The position numbers were made by a program, and so were the translations under genes. 42,931 nt of DNA from Thermoplasmata archaeon (GTDB taxonomy: Archaea; Thermoplasmatota; Thermoplasmata; Lutacidiplasmatales; UBA184). Shown piece by piece: positions 29,720 through 38,856 of the stretch. The stretch covers positions 1 to 42,931 of the forward strand of contig JAKIWS010000012.1 in the NCBI GenBank assembly GCA_022749895.1. The letters are read 5' to 3'. The stretch's first letter is position 1. Each line of letters starts with the position of its first letter. Below the pieces are notes generated by a model. That model saw nothing but the letters and a program-made list of their open reading frames with translations, did no database searches and had not been told where the DNA came from.

Positions 29720-30871
29720 ATGGGTTTCGCCACCACCCCGCGGCTCAGCTGGGGACCCGGTGCCATCGAACTCCTGAATGGACTGGGGGTCCGGCGGGCG
29801 TTCGTCGTCGTCGACCCGAACCTCGCGCCGGCGAACCGTCAACGCCGGCTCGTGGAGGAACTCGAGGGAGGGGGCGCGAGTGTCACGTCGTTCGCCGACG
29901 TCGCGATCGAACCGACCGTCGCCTCGGTCGCACGCGCGGTCACGGCGGCCGAGGCGTTCGGGCCCGACTGGATCATCGCCCTCGGCGGTGGCAGCACCAT
30001 CGATACGGCGAAAGCCGCCTGGCTCGGGTTCGAGAAACCCGGTTTCCCGTTCGACGACCCGCCGCCGCTCTTGGAGCTCGGACTTCGGGCCAAGGCGCGG
30101 TTCGTCGCAGTACCGACCACGAGCGGGTCGGGAAGCGAAGGGTCGTGGCTCACGCAGTACCGCCGGGCGAACGGCCAGTTCGTCGAGATCGCCTCGCGCG
30201 ACCTGGTCCCCGATTGGGCGCTCCTCGACGCCGGCTTCCCGGCGTCGATGCCGCGGGAACTCACCGCGACGACCGGCGCGGACGCGCTCGCCCACGCGCT
30301 CGAGGCGTTCGTCTCGCCGTGGGCGAACCCGTTCTCCGACGCACTCGCGCGCGACGCCCTCGAGCGGCTCGCGCGGGACCTTCCGACGGTCTACCGCCAC
30401 GGCGACGACCTCGACGCGCGTCTCTCCGTTCACTTCGCCTCCGCGCACGCCGGCCTGGCGGTTTCGAACGCTCAGGCCGGCCTCGCCCACGCGCTCGCCC
30501 ACGCCGTAGGCGCGGTCGTGCCGCTACCGCACGGACGTCTCGTCGCTGCGCTCTTGCCCGACGTCGTGGAGTTCAACTTCCCGGCGACCCGTGATCGCCT
30601 AGGTCAGCTCGGAGGGACTCTCGGCATCGGCGCGGCCCACGGACGGACGACGCTCGCCGACAAACTCCGGGAACTCTGGACGACGATCGGGCTGCCGCGC
30701 ACCCTCGCCGAGGCGGGAGTTCCCACGGAACTCCTCGCCGAGCATCGCGACCGGATCGTCGCGGAAGCCCTGGTCGCCCCCGGCGCCATCGCGAACCCGC
30801 GCGTCGCGTCGGTCGAGGAGATCCGGAACCTGCTGTCCGCCACCCATCCCGAGCGACCGAGGCTCGCGTAG
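29720..30871 (+). CDS. Iron-containing alcohol dehydrogenase family protein
   Basis: 383 residues. NAD(P)-dependent oxidoreductase of the Fe-ADH/dehydroquinate-synthase-like fold. The dinucleotide-binding GGGSTIDTAKA (near 94-104), TTSGSGSEGSW loop, DALAHALEAFVS helix (metal Asp and His) and HALAHAVGAVVPLPHG (two metal His) are all present, so it should be active. Length is standard. The ATG at 29720 is the natural start; a TTG just before it is in frame. Substrate not predictable. It ends 8 nt before the stop of the convergent surface-protein gene. Confidence 0.92.
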   Translation: MGFATTPRLSWGPGAIELLNGLGVRRAFVVVDPNLAPANRQRRLVEELEGGGASVTSFADVAIEPTVASVARAVTAAEAFGPDWIIALGGGSTIDTAKAAWLGFEKPGFPFDDPPPLLELGLRAKARFVAVPTTSGSGSEGSWLTQYRRANGQFVEIASRDLVPDWALLDAGFPASMPRELTATTGADALAHALEAFVSPWANPFSDALARDALERLARDLPTVYRHGDDLDARLSVHFASAHAGLAVSNAQAGLAHALAHAVGAVVPLPHGRLVAALLPDVVEFNFPATRDRLGQLGGTLGIGAAHGRTTLADKLRELWTTIGLPRTLAEAGVPTELLAEHRDRIVAEALVAPGAIANPRVASVEEIRNLLSATHPERPRLA

Positions 30872-30878
30872 CCCTGGA

Positions 30879-31730
30879 TCAGGTCCGTCGTCGGGGTGGG
30901 TACCGGCGCGGGTCGTTGCTCCGCTGGGGGAGCGGTAGGTTCGGGTCGCGCTCGCCGGGAATCCCGGCGAGCGGGCCCGGCCGGCGGCGGAATCGGATCC
31001 GGTAGCCCGACGACGCCAGGATGAGGTACCCCAATCCGACCACGCCGGCGGCGACGCCAAGCCCGATCGCGAGCAGCGCGGTCGGGTCGGAGCCCCCCCC
31101 GCCGCCGCTGCCCGCGGGAGGCAACAGGACAAACTTCGATAGCGGGCTCCCGTTCATGACGATCGTCACCGAGCCGTTCAGGAATCCGGAGGCGGAGGCG
31201 TTCACCTGGTACGTCCCGTTCTCGAGGGTGAGGTGGAATTGGCCCGACGCCCCGGTCGTCGTGCTGAGCCCGCCGGGGTCCGCGTTCACCCGGGCGCCGA
31301 TGATCGGCGTCGACGTCGCGAGGTCGAGGACCGAGCCGCTGAGGATCCAGACGTACGGGTTCAGCGCCACGTCCTCGATGCGGGGGGAGACCACGGGCAA
31401 GTTGACCGAACGGCCGTGGTACCCGGTGTGGGAGTAGGTGAAGGTCTCCGGACCGGATTGGACGACCAGGACGTACGACCCGTTCGCGGTGGTCATCGTC
31501 ATCGGTCCCGAGCTCGCTCGCACGGTCGCGCCGACGATCGGCTCCCCGGTGAGCGAGTCCGTCACCGTCCCGTTCACGGGATAGGTCGGCGGCGGGGGGG
31601 CCGTCGGGGCCGCACCGAAGGCGCGCGGTCCGGCGATGGCTCCCGCCGTGCTCAGGGAGGTCGGACCGACCGGGAGGAGGAGTATGATCGCGAGCAGAGC
31701 GCCCGCGACCGCCGGGACGAACGGCCGCAC
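30879..31730 (-). CDS. Membrane-anchored surface protein, two carboxypeptidase-regulatory-like domains
   Basis: 283 residues. Signal peptide (helix about 7-21), Pro/Ala linker, then two CarboxypepD_reg-like beta-sandwich domains (NGTVTDSLTGEPIVGATV ... and SGSVLDLATSTPIIGARV ...), a Gly-rich linker, a C-terminal membrane helix (about 216-240) and a short basic Pro/Arg cytoplasmic tail. Sequons suggest glycosylation. Probably a cell-surface structural or binding protein. Convergent with the alcohol dehydrogenase; not obviously co-transcribed with its upstream neighbour. Confidence 0.8.
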   Translation of the reverse strand: MRPFVPAVAGALLAIILLLPVGPTSLSTAGAIAGPRAFGAAPTAPPPPTYPVNGTVTDSLTGEPIVGATVRASSGPMTMTTANGSYVLVVQSGPETFTYSHTGYHGRSVNLPVVSPRIEDVALNPYVWILSGSVLDLATSTPIIGARVNADPGGLSTTTGASGQFHLTLENGTYQVNASASGFLNGSVTIVMNGSPLSKFVLLPPAGSGGGGGSDPTALLAIGLGVAAGVVGLGYLILASSGYRIRFRRRPGPLAGIPGERDPNLPLPQRSNDPRRYPPRRRT

Positions 31731-31815
31731 GCGACTTTGAAGGTCGCTGGGGGCTCTTGGAGGTTTGCCCGTTCGGGTCCGGCGTTACCCGGCGTCGGGT
31801 CGGCGGCCGGGCCGC

Positions 31816-32904
31816 TCAGACCGAGGCGATCGCCGGTGCGCGGGATTCGCCTCGCCGGGGCGTCGGCGGGGACTCCTTCGTTTCCCCCAGCTCGACCGCG
31901 TGGTTGATCGCAATCTCGGCCAGGTCGGCGGCGTAGAGGGCGCTCCGTTCCAGGCTCTCGAGGACGTACGCGAGCCCCACGGCCACCCGACCGCGCTTCG
32001 TCCCGAGCTCCTGGAGGATCTTCTCGCGTTGGCGGGCGAACCGCTCGGCCGCGTCGACGACCTCGTTCGCGGACTCGATCTTCCGACCCTCGAGGGCCTC
32101 GAGGGCCGTCGTGAGTCCCTGAGAAGCGCCGGTGGCCAGCCCCTCGAGCTCGGCGACGACGGAGGGGGGCGGCCGCTCCTTACCGAACACCGCGACCGTG
32201 TTCGCGATCCGGACCGCGTGGTCGGCGATCCGTTCCATCACGCGGGAGGCGAGTAGGTAGGTGGCGCATTCCGGCAACGTTAGGCCAAGCGACGTGAGCG
32301 TCCGCGCATCGCGCAACGCGGTCGTCACCTGCTTCTGGACGAACCAATGGAGCCGGTCGACCTCCCAGTCCCGCTCCACCACGTCCTTCGCGATCCCGGC
32401 GTCCTGCGCCCGGAACGCCGCCATCGCGTCCGCTTGCATCGCGCGGACCATCTGGTGCATCCGCCGGATCACCTGGGGGATCGGGAGCGGGTTGGCGCCG
32501 ACGACGTCCTGGAGCACCACGGCCTCGCTCGTCTCTTCGAGAATCTCCGGCCCGATCATCCGCTGGGCGAAGCCGCGGACGACGTTGCGCGTGCGCGCCT
32601 GCATCCGCCCATTGGTCCGGATCTCGAGGAGGGGGGCACCCGCGATGTACTCCGCCACCAGCCGTCGGAACAGGTGGTCCTCCGGCATGTCGTTCGTCAC
32701 CATCACCACGCGCTTGACCGGTTCGCCGCCGGGACCCGGATCCGTGTAGAGCAGGAGCGACCCGTCCGGCCGCGGGACGAACATGAGGACGTCCCCGGCG
32801 CCGAGATTGCGGCTCGTGACCCACGTTTTGGGCAGCGACACGATGAACGTGGAACCCCCGGTTTTCTGGATACGACGGCCGTGGTACCCGCCTTGCGTCC
32901 TCAT
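31816..32904 (-). CDS. AbrB-N / PhoU-domain phosphate-signalling regulator
   Basis: 362 residues from the ATG at 32904. N-terminal SpoVT-AbrB-like DNA-binding domain (RRIQKTGGSTFIVSLPKTWVTSRNLGAGDVL, about 10-42), a spacer, then two PhoU helical bundles with the DExxR-like helices RDWEVDRLHWFVQKQ and EVVDAAERFARQREKIL. AbrB-PhoU fusions in archaea are thought to control phosphate transport. No Pst transporter genes are in the window. The promoter region carries nested palindromes. The next gene upstream on the same strand encodes an SRPBCC protein, about 200 nt away. Confidence 0.85.
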   Translation of the reverse strand: MRTQGGYHGRRIQKTGGSTFIVSLPKTWVTSRNLGAGDVLMFVPRPDGSLLLYTDPGPGGEPVKRVVMVTNDMPEDHLFRRLVAEYIAGAPLLEIRTNGRMQARTRNVVRGFAQRMIGPEILEETSEAVVLQDVVGANPLPIPQVIRRMHQMVRAMQADAMAAFRAQDAGIAKDVVERDWEVDRLHWFVQKQVTTALRDARTLTSLGLTLPECATYLLASRVMERIADHAVRIANTVAVFGKERPPPSVVAELEGLATGASQGLTTALEALEGRKIESANEVVDAAERFARQREKILQELGTKRGRVAVGLAYVLESLERSALYAADLAEIAINHAVELGETKESPPTPRRGESRAPAIASV

Positions 32905-32907
32905 AGA

Positions 32908-32946
32908 TGGAGGCCTCCACACTTCCACCAATACTATAGAGATTGG
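32908..32946. promoter_or_regulatory. Nested palindromes and TATA box upstream of the AbrB-PhoU gene
   Basis: Perfect palindrome TGGAGGCCTCCA at 32908-32919, right before the start codon (transcription-start region), and an inverted repeat CCAAT ... ATTGG at 32928-32946 flanking TCTATAGT (TATA, minus strand), about 32 nt before the ATG. The layout suits autoregulation by the AbrB-type domain. Role inferred. Confidence 0.5.
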
Positions 32947-33113
32947 GGGGGAGGCTCGACCGTGCCCGAGCCGGAGGGGGCCCGGCCGGAATTTGGCACC
33001 GGATCGACCCGAACGGCCGAGTCCCTTGAGGGCTATGAATGGGGGTCGTCCCCCTCGGGCCCATCGCCGGGGCGGGCGCCCGCGTTCCGTCCGCCGACGA
33101 GACCGGTTCGTGC

Positions 33114-33611
33114 CTAGGAAGGGCGAACGTGGGGCACGGGGGACGGGCTCGTGGCCCCTTCCCCGAGTTCCTTCCTCATCCCGGCCACGATGTCGTTGTA
33201 GTTATCCTCGTGCTCTGCGGCAAACGTCCGCCACATCAGCCCGACGGCCAGCCGAGCGAGGAGGGAGACCGGGGTCACCTCGAGCCTCACCGTGATGCGG
33301 GAACCTCCCGGGCACGGGGTGAGCTGGTAATCGAGGGTGTACGTCGCCACGCGCCGGTTCCGGGAGGAGAAGATGCCTTCGCCGGTCCAACGATCCGGGG
33401 GTCGGAGGGTCATCATCGTATCTTCGAGGATATGCGGATGGAGCGGCCTCGGATTGGTGACGCGGACGCGATCCTTCCCCACCCATTCGACCCTGCGCGA
33501 TCCGGAGGACTCTCCCACCAACGTCAGGTCGTCGGCACGAAAGTCTGTCAACCATGAGTACGCGGTTCCGACGTCGACGGGCAAATCTCGTGAGATCGTC
33601 TGGATGAACAT
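33114..33611 (-). CDS. SRPBCC (START-like) ligand-binding protein
   Basis: 165 residues. Begins with a strand (MFIQTISRDLPVDVGTAYSW) and contains alternating strands typical of the helix-grip fold (RRVEWVGKDRVRVTN, RRVATYTLDYQLTPCP, GGSRITVRLEVTP) followed by the long C-terminal helix (LLARLAVGLMWRTFAAEH). This family binds lipids or hydrophobic ligands or acts as small cyclases. Substrate unknown. The ATG is 26 nt after a TGTAAAGTGG element (plus-strand 33635-33638). About 160 nt downstream, on the same strand, of the ATPase gene's stop. Confidence 0.75.
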   Translation of the reverse strand: MFIQTISRDLPVDVGTAYSWLTDFRADDLTLVGESSGSRRVEWVGKDRVRVTNPRPLHPHILEDTMMTLRPPDRWTGEGIFSSRNRRVATYTLDYQLTPCPGGSRITVRLEVTPVSLLARLAVGLMWRTFAAEHEDNYNDIVAGMRKELGEGATSPSPVPHVRPS

Positions 33612-33770
33612 CCGAGGGACTACTCCCCCCCCACTTTACAGGGTTTCCCCTCGCGAGAACACCGGGCCGGGGGTGGGGGGCGGCGGTTTCGACGGTGGCC
33701 CTTGCGAGGGATAGGCGGAGTCGCCCGCGGATTCGTATCGACCGCTTCCCGCGCCGAGACGGCGAGGCCC

Positions 33771-36563
33771 TCACCCCCGGGTGCGAGCTTCGAGCCCGGC
33801 GATCTCCGGAGCCGCCGACATCTCGGTGAACATGCGCAACGCGGTGCGGTTCGCGGCGCCGGCCTTCTCCCGCTCGCCGCGGCGACCGTAGAGGTCGCCG
33901 AGTTGTGCCAAGGTCGAAGCGAGTTCGTACCCCCAGTCGAGCTTCTCGAAGACCGATCGACTCTTCTCGAGGAGGCGGACCGACTCCGCGCGCTCCGTCC
34001 CCCCCGCGGTGAGGCACTGCGCCTCCGCGCGCCACGCAAAGGCCCAGCCGAGCTCGATCCCGAACCGTCGAACGAACGTCTGGAGCACGTCCAAGTGCCT
34101 CCCGGCCTCCGTGAAGTTCCCCCCGGCCAAGGAGCTTCGGACGAGCAGGGAAAGGGTCTCGATGTGCCACAGCGCGTGAAGTGCGGTCGGGCCGGATTGA
34201 CGGGTCAGTTCGAGCGATCGAAGGAGCGATTTCTCGGCTTCGGGAAATCGTCCTTGCCGGAGGCGGAGGCGTGCCTCGACGACCCGGAGGCCGACATCCC
34301 AGTACCAGCTCGCGCGGTCGGCCAGCAGCCGCACACTCTCGTCCAGGTAGGATTCGGCCCGCTCGTCGTCGCCCTGGATGACTGCAATCCAGCCCAGGTA
34401 GGCCGTCGCTTCGATCCCGGGATTTCCTGTGTGCCGACTCCGGAACTCCCCTCCGGCCCGGGCCGCCTCCAAGGCGTCGTCGACGTGTCCCTGGCGGAGC
34501 AGCAGGTACGGGTGTCCGACCCCGCGTAACCACATCAGGCGCTCCACGCTCCCGGCCCGGGTGGCCGCCGCCAACGCCTCGTCGAGGTAACCGAGCACCT
34601 CGGGCAGCGGTTCGCCGCATTGAATGGTGTACAACGATCGCTGGGCGAGCACGTCGCACCGAAGTTCGTCGAGCCCGTGCGTCCGAGCGATCGCCAGGGC
34701 CTCCTCGAGGAGTCGCCGACAATCCTCGCGGGCCTCGGCGGGGATGCTGAACGCCAGCTGAAGCCGGCAGGTCGCCTGCTCGGAGGGGGTGCCGAGCTGT
34801 TCGGCGAGATCGAGGCCATGACGCGACTCTCGCTCCGCCTCGGGGATCCGGGCATCCCGATAGAGCATCCTCGCGTGGAGGCTGAACCAGTGCACCATCC
34901 GGGCGCTCGCCCCCTCGGTTTCGAGGAGGACCCGGGCCCGGGCGAGCAACGCGTACGTCGCCGCATTCGGCCCCGGTTCGCAGCTGGCGGCCTTTCGAAG
35001 GCAGTCGCCGGCGTCGGCCGTTCGACCCAACGTCACTAGGCCCTCCGCGGCCTCCACGTACAATCGCGCGGCGGCGGGCGCATCCCCCAGCGAGGCGGTC
35101 TGGTCGCCGAGTCGCTCCTGGACGCGGGCCTTCGTTTTGGGGTCGGGGCGGATCTCGAGGATCGAAAGTGCACGCCGGCAGTGCTCGGACGCTTCCGACC
35201 GAGCGAACATCTTCGCCGCCTCGTCGGCCGCGCGGACCGAGTAGTCGAGGGCCTTGCGCAGCTCGTTCCCGTGGAAGTAGTGGTAGGCGATGGCCGCCGC
35301 GGCGACGCCCTCGCCGGAGTCGCGGAGCCGTTCGAGCACCCGGCCGACCTTGAGGTGGATCCGCTGCGCGCGCGGGCGGCTGATGTCCCGGTACAGCACC
35401 TCCTGGATCAGGGGGTGTCCGAACGCCAGCGATACCGGGCCGAGGCCCGGCGCGACCTCCTGCACGAGGCCGCTCTTCTGGGCGGTCTCGAGCGCTCGCA
35501 GCAGGTCCTTCTCCCGAGCCCCGCAAACGCTCGAGAGGACCGGCACCGAGAAAACGACGCCGAGGACCGAGGCCGTCCGAAGTACGTTGAGGCCCGCCTC
35601 GTCGAAGTGGCCGAGCCGCTGACGGATCCCGCTCGCAATGCTTCCCGGAATGGCGAGCGCCTCGCCCGAACCCTGCGGAAGGTCCGCGGCCCCGGGCGGG
35701 AGGAGTCCCCCCTCCACCAGGGCGCGCAAGATCTCCTCGAGGAAGAACGGGTTGCCCCCCGATTTGCGGTACAGCAGTTCCTGGAGCCGGGGGGAGGGGG
35801 TGACGCCCCCGAGGCCTGTGGCGGCGAGCTCCCCCACTTGCTGCCCGTCGAGCCGACCGATCGTGACCGTGGTTGCGAGGTGGTCGAGCTCCAACCGCTG
35901 AAGGACCTGTTGGAGCGCGAGGTTCTCTTCCAGGTGAACGTCGCGGGAGGCGGCGATGAGCGCGATCGGATGCCCCGAACCGATGCGTACGATCGATTCC
36001 AGAAGGTCCGAGGATGCGGCATCGGCGAGCGCCACATCGTCGATGGTGATCAGCAGCGGGGCTTTGGCGGCCACCTCGCATAAGAAGCGCGCGATTTCGC
36101 TGAGCAATCGCGCCGGTTCGAGGGCCTCCGACCCTACGGGCTCCGGTGAAAACAACCAGAACTTCTCCGACAGTTCGGGGAGGATCGCGGTGAGCGCGGG
36201 AAGGCGCGGCGCGACCGCGTCGTGCACCGTCCTCGGCGGGGACGACGCGACGAACTGCTGGATCACGTCGATCCAGGGCGCGTACGGCTCCGAGCGCCGC
36301 ACCTCCTGGCACGTGGCCGACAACATCGCCAGCCGACGTCGATGCGCGTAGTCGGCTACTTCGGCGAGCAGACGGGTTTTACCGATCCCCGGTTCTCCGG
36401 TCAGGAGGATGAATCCTCCGTCCCGGGCGTGCGTCCGGTCGACCAACGCCTCCAACGACGTGAGTTCGGACTCTCGACCGACGAGCGCGGACGATCGACG
36501 GAACCTTGCGGGGGAGCCGCGTGACCTTCGACTCCCCGCCGGGGGGAGCGCATCGGATGGCAA
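33771..36563 (-). CDS. STAND-type ATPase with TPR-like repeats (MalT/AAA-ATPase-like)
   Basis: 930 residues. After a basic N-terminal 25 residues comes the LVGRESELTSLEALV lead-in, Walker A GEPGIGKT (56-63), Walker B LITIDD (171-176), a sensor segment GHPIALIAASRD and a PFFLEEILRAL winged-helix-type lid. The C-terminal 500 residues are tandem helical repeats with TPR-like spacing (Ala-rich pairs such as AGDCLRKAA and AERESRHGLDLAEQL). Bacterial relatives end in a LuxR DNA-binding domain; this one does not, and no nuclease domain is fused. Likely a signalling switch. The start is a TTG; a CTAGATT element lies about 20 nt upstream. A 1036-codon overlapping frame is rejected as a GC-driven shadow. 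Confidence 0.85.
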   Translation of the reverse strand: MPSDALPPAGSRRSRGSPARFRRSSALVGRESELTSLEALVDRTHARDGGFILLTGEPGIGKTRLLAEVADYAHRRRLAMLSATCQEVRRSEPYAPWIDVIQQFVASSPPRTVHDAVAPRLPALTAILPELSEKFWLFSPEPVGSEALEPARLLSEIARFLCEVAAKAPLLITIDDVALADAASSDLLESIVRIGSGHPIALIAASRDVHLEENLALQQVLQRLELDHLATTVTIGRLDGQQVGELAATGLGGVTPSPRLQELLYRKSGGNPFFLEEILRALVEGGLLPPGAADLPQGSGEALAIPGSIASGIRQRLGHFDEAGLNVLRTASVLGVVFSVPVLSSVCGAREKDLLRALETAQKSGLVQEVAPGLGPVSLAFGHPLIQEVLYRDISRPRAQRIHLKVGRVLERLRDSGEGVAAAAIAYHYFHGNELRKALDYSVRAADEAAKMFARSEASEHCRRALSILEIRPDPKTKARVQERLGDQTASLGDAPAAARLYVEAAEGLVTLGRTADAGDCLRKAASCEPGPNAATYALLARARVLLETEGASARMVHWFSLHARMLYRDARIPEAERESRHGLDLAEQLGTPSEQATCRLQLAFSIPAEAREDCRRLLEEALAIARTHGLDELRCDVLAQRSLYTIQCGEPLPEVLGYLDEALAAATRAGSVERLMWLRGVGHPYLLLRQGHVDDALEAARAGGEFRSRHTGNPGIEATAYLGWIAVIQGDDERAESYLDESVRLLADRASWYWDVGLRVVEARLRLRQGRFPEAEKSLLRSLELTRQSGPTALHALWHIETLSLLVRSSLAGGNFTEAGRHLDVLQTFVRRFGIELGWAFAWRAEAQCLTAGGTERAESVRLLEKSRSVFEKLDWGYELASTLAQLGDLYGRRGEREKAGAANRTALRMFTEMSAAPEIAGLEARTRG

Positions 36564-36578
36564 CCTCGCCCTCGGAAT

Positions 36579-37220
36579 CTAGGCGATCTCTCGCTCGCCG
36601 CCGGCCGCGGAGCGAAAGGCCGTCCAGCCATCGGACGAATCCGCGATGAGTTCCCCGTCCAATCGCGCCCGCCGCGTCCCTTGCGTGATCGCGAACTCCA
36701 CCCCGAGCGCGAACCGCAGCTCAGCGTGCGCCGGAGCATCTAGCGACGCTGAACGAACCTCGTCGTTCTTGTACCATGCCACCTCGGCAAAGCTCCCGGG
36801 CGTAAGCGCGGGTTCGAAGCCTACGTCCTTCGTGCCGAGGCGAACCCGGATCTCCCGAAGCGTCTCGGTGGAACAGTTGTGGAGGAACACCCGATGGGAG
36901 GCTCGGAACCGAGTCGGGCGTGCGGTGAACGACGGCTGAAGCGCCTGACGTTGCCGCTCGCCGATCGGCCAGATGCGATGGTACAGGGGCTTCGCGCCTC
37001 GGGTCAACGTTCGGACGCCTCCCGCTCCCCTCCAACGTTGGATCTGACGGGACCTCGACGCGGGATTGGGGGTGTCGTCCTTCCAGTTACCGTAGAGGAC
37101 GGGTACCAGGGTCTCGAGCTCCTTCTCGATGCGCGGCGAGTCCCAATCCGGATGGGCACGGTCGAGCGACTGGACGCGGCGGATCAGCTCGTCGCGAGGG
37201 CGGGTCGGCCGGTCCGACAT
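36579..37220 (-). CDS. Hypothetical protein with C-terminal beta domain
   Basis: 213 residues from the ATG at 37220 (MSDRPTRPRDELIRRVQSLD). The first 40 residues form a charged helix. The central part is W/R-rich, and the C-terminal half is strand-rich (VFLHNCSTETLREIRVRLG, AELRFALGVEFAITQG). No signal peptide or known motif. A CTTATCGG element about 50 nt upstream suggests a short leader. It lies just 15 nt upstream of the ATPase start on the same strand, so the two may form a pair. Confidence 0.65.
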   Translation of the reverse strand: MSDRPTRPRDELIRRVQSLDRAHPDWDSPRIEKELETLVPVLYGNWKDDTPNPASRSRQIQRWRGAGGVRTLTRGAKPLYHRIWPIGERQRQALQPSFTARPTRFRASHRVFLHNCSTETLREIRVRLGTKDVGFEPALTPGSFAEVAWYKNDEVRSASLDAPAHAELRFALGVEFAITQGTRRARLDGELIADSSDGWTAFRSAAGGEREIA

Positions 37221-37402
37221 GTCGGCGATGCTCCTCCGCGAGGTCGGGGGGATTTCCGACCGGACCGATAAGGCTGCGTGTGGCGGGCGACAAATGTCCG
37301 CGTTCTTCCCATCCGATGTGGAGGCGGCCCAATGAGGAGAGAACGACGAATCCGGCGACATGCGCCCGAAAGGTCCGCCGAACCAGGAGCAAGGTCGCTG
37401 TC

Positions 37403-38806
37403 ATGCCGAACGCAACCGAATGGGTCCCACCGCCACAGGACGAGCTGCCGGTCGGCCGACCACCGGGGTCGACGCCGAGGCCGAACCATCCGCTCTCGCC
37501 CCGACGCCCCGCTCGGTGGGGGGCGGTCGGCATGATCGTCGTGAGCATTCTGGTGGTCGTGCTACTCACCCTCCCCGCCGGATCCTCGTCGCGGTCCGTC
37601 ACGGCGAAGCCCGCCCTCTACGGAACGACCGTGACCAGTACCAACCTTCCCACGTGGTTCGAGGTGGCCCAAGTCTCGGTCCAGAAGCAAACCAACTTCA
37701 CCTTTGAGTTCACGCTCGCCGGCGCGCTGCCGTCGAAACCGAGCCTCCTGGGGGGGCAGATGCTCGATTGGCAGATCGCCATCGACACGAACCGGACGAC
37801 CGCGGCCGCCGGTTGGCCGTACGGCAACTCCACGCCCGCTCCTCCCGAGTACGCCGTCTACCTGTGGTGGGACGGACAGCACTTTGCCGCCGGCGTGGTC
37901 GATCGGACGCCGCTCCTTAACGGCGGAAACGTTGTCATCACCCCGGTCGCCTACGCGATTCACGGTAGCCGGATCGATTTCTCGGTCCGGGCGGCGACCC
38001 TGGGCAACCCGATCTCGATGGGATTCTTGGGGATCACGGACCAGTGGGCGCCGGCGAGCGTCAAGATCGTCTCGACCACGAAGATCCTTCCCCGCTCTGG
38101 AGGCCTGATGAACCAGGGATCCCCCGAGGCGCCGTTCCCCAGCGCGATGGCGAAGGGTTGCGCCTACACGGACATTCTCTTCTACGAGTTCGTCGGGGTC
38201 GATTGTTGGGCGAAATGGTCCTTCGCGGAGGACCTTCACTCCCCCGCGACCGCAGTCGGCCCGCCGGGTTGGTTGGACATGCGTTCGACCTCCGTCACGG
38301 GTGGACTGGGAGCGTTTACGGTCTCGATCCGATTACGGTCCGAACTCCCGGCCCACCCGAGCGTGCTCGGGGAGCAGGTGGTCGGGTGGGCCGTGGGGTT
38401 CAACCTGAACCGGACCCTCTGCGCGTGCGGGTGGCCATTCGGCAACAACGACTCCGCCGACTACATGTTCCTCCTCTGGTGGGACGGGCTCCATTTCGCG
38501 AGCATGATCGCGAACCGCACCCAGATCGGGACCGGGGGACCGCTCGTCCTCACGACCCAAAACGTTCAGTTCGATGAGACCGGATTCCGATTCACCGTTC
38601 CCAGCTCGAGGATCGGAGACCCGAGCGCCTTCGGCTTCGTCTCGGCGTCGGGCATCTTCGACGTCTCGCCCATTCACATCGTCTCTCCCACGAACTACAC
38701 CGCCCTCAACTCGAGCTTCCCGAACTACATCTCGTCGTACGAGGCGAACGCCCCGCTGTGCTCGGCCCAGTGGTCGTTCGGGGAGTGCTACACGGCGTGG
38801 CCGTGA
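37403..38806 (+). CDS. Membrane-anchored surface protein with tandem-duplicated domain
   Basis: 467 residues. Cytoplasmic Pro-rich N-terminus, one membrane helix (about 39-58), then an exterior part with two copies of a domain of about 165-190 residues. Both copies share the order W.(I/V)..(I/N)(D)TNRT..(A/C)(A/C)GWP(Y/F)GN, a Y..(Y/L)LWWDG.HFA strand, and a late F..(S).GI.D. Sequons and a few Cys are present. No family recognised; it may be a new archaeal surface module. It ends at a strong hairpin. The ATG 37403 is in frame with a longer reading frame that has no better start. Confidence 0.75.
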   Translation: MPNATEWVPPPQDELPVGRPPGSTPRPNHPLSPRRPARWGAVGMIVVSILVVVLLTLPAGSSSRSVTAKPALYGTTVTSTNLPTWFEVAQVSVQKQTNFTFEFTLAGALPSKPSLLGGQMLDWQIAIDTNRTTAAAGWPYGNSTPAPPEYAVYLWWDGQHFAAGVVDRTPLLNGGNVVITPVAYAIHGSRIDFSVRAATLGNPISMGFLGITDQWAPASVKIVSTTKILPRSGGLMNQGSPEAPFPSAMAKGCAYTDILFYEFVGVDCWAKWSFAEDLHSPATAVGPPGWLDMRSTSVTGGLGAFTVSIRLRSELPAHPSVLGEQVVGWAVGFNLNRTLCACGWPFGNNDSADYMFLLWWDGLHFASMIANRTQIGTGGPLVLTTQNVQFDETGFRFTVPSSRIGDPSAFGFVSASGIFDVSPIHIVSPTNYTALNSSFPNYISSYEANAPLCSAQWSFGECYTAWP

Positions 38807-38811
38807 GGCCC

Positions 38812-38856
38812 CCCCGTCGGATGAAACGGGTCCCCGGGTCCGACCCGCCGACGGGG
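38812..38856. terminator. Hairpin just after the surface-protein gene
   Basis: CCCCGTCGG (38812-38820) pairs perfectly with CCGACGGGG (38848-38856) around a 27-nt loop that can fold further. It begins 6 nt after the stop at 38806, so it probably ends or stabilises that mRNA. No T-tract follows. Confidence 0.5.

Noticed and set aside
33202-36312. 1036-codon open frame on the minus strand
   Set aside because: Shadow of the STAND ATPase gene in another frame; the ATPase frame has Walker motifs and TPR-like repeats, this one only Arg/Gly/Pro-rich sequence.
33771-36563. Avs-like antiviral STAND protein
   Set aside because: No N-terminal nuclease or other effector domain is visible; the closest architecture is MalT/AAA with TPR repeats.
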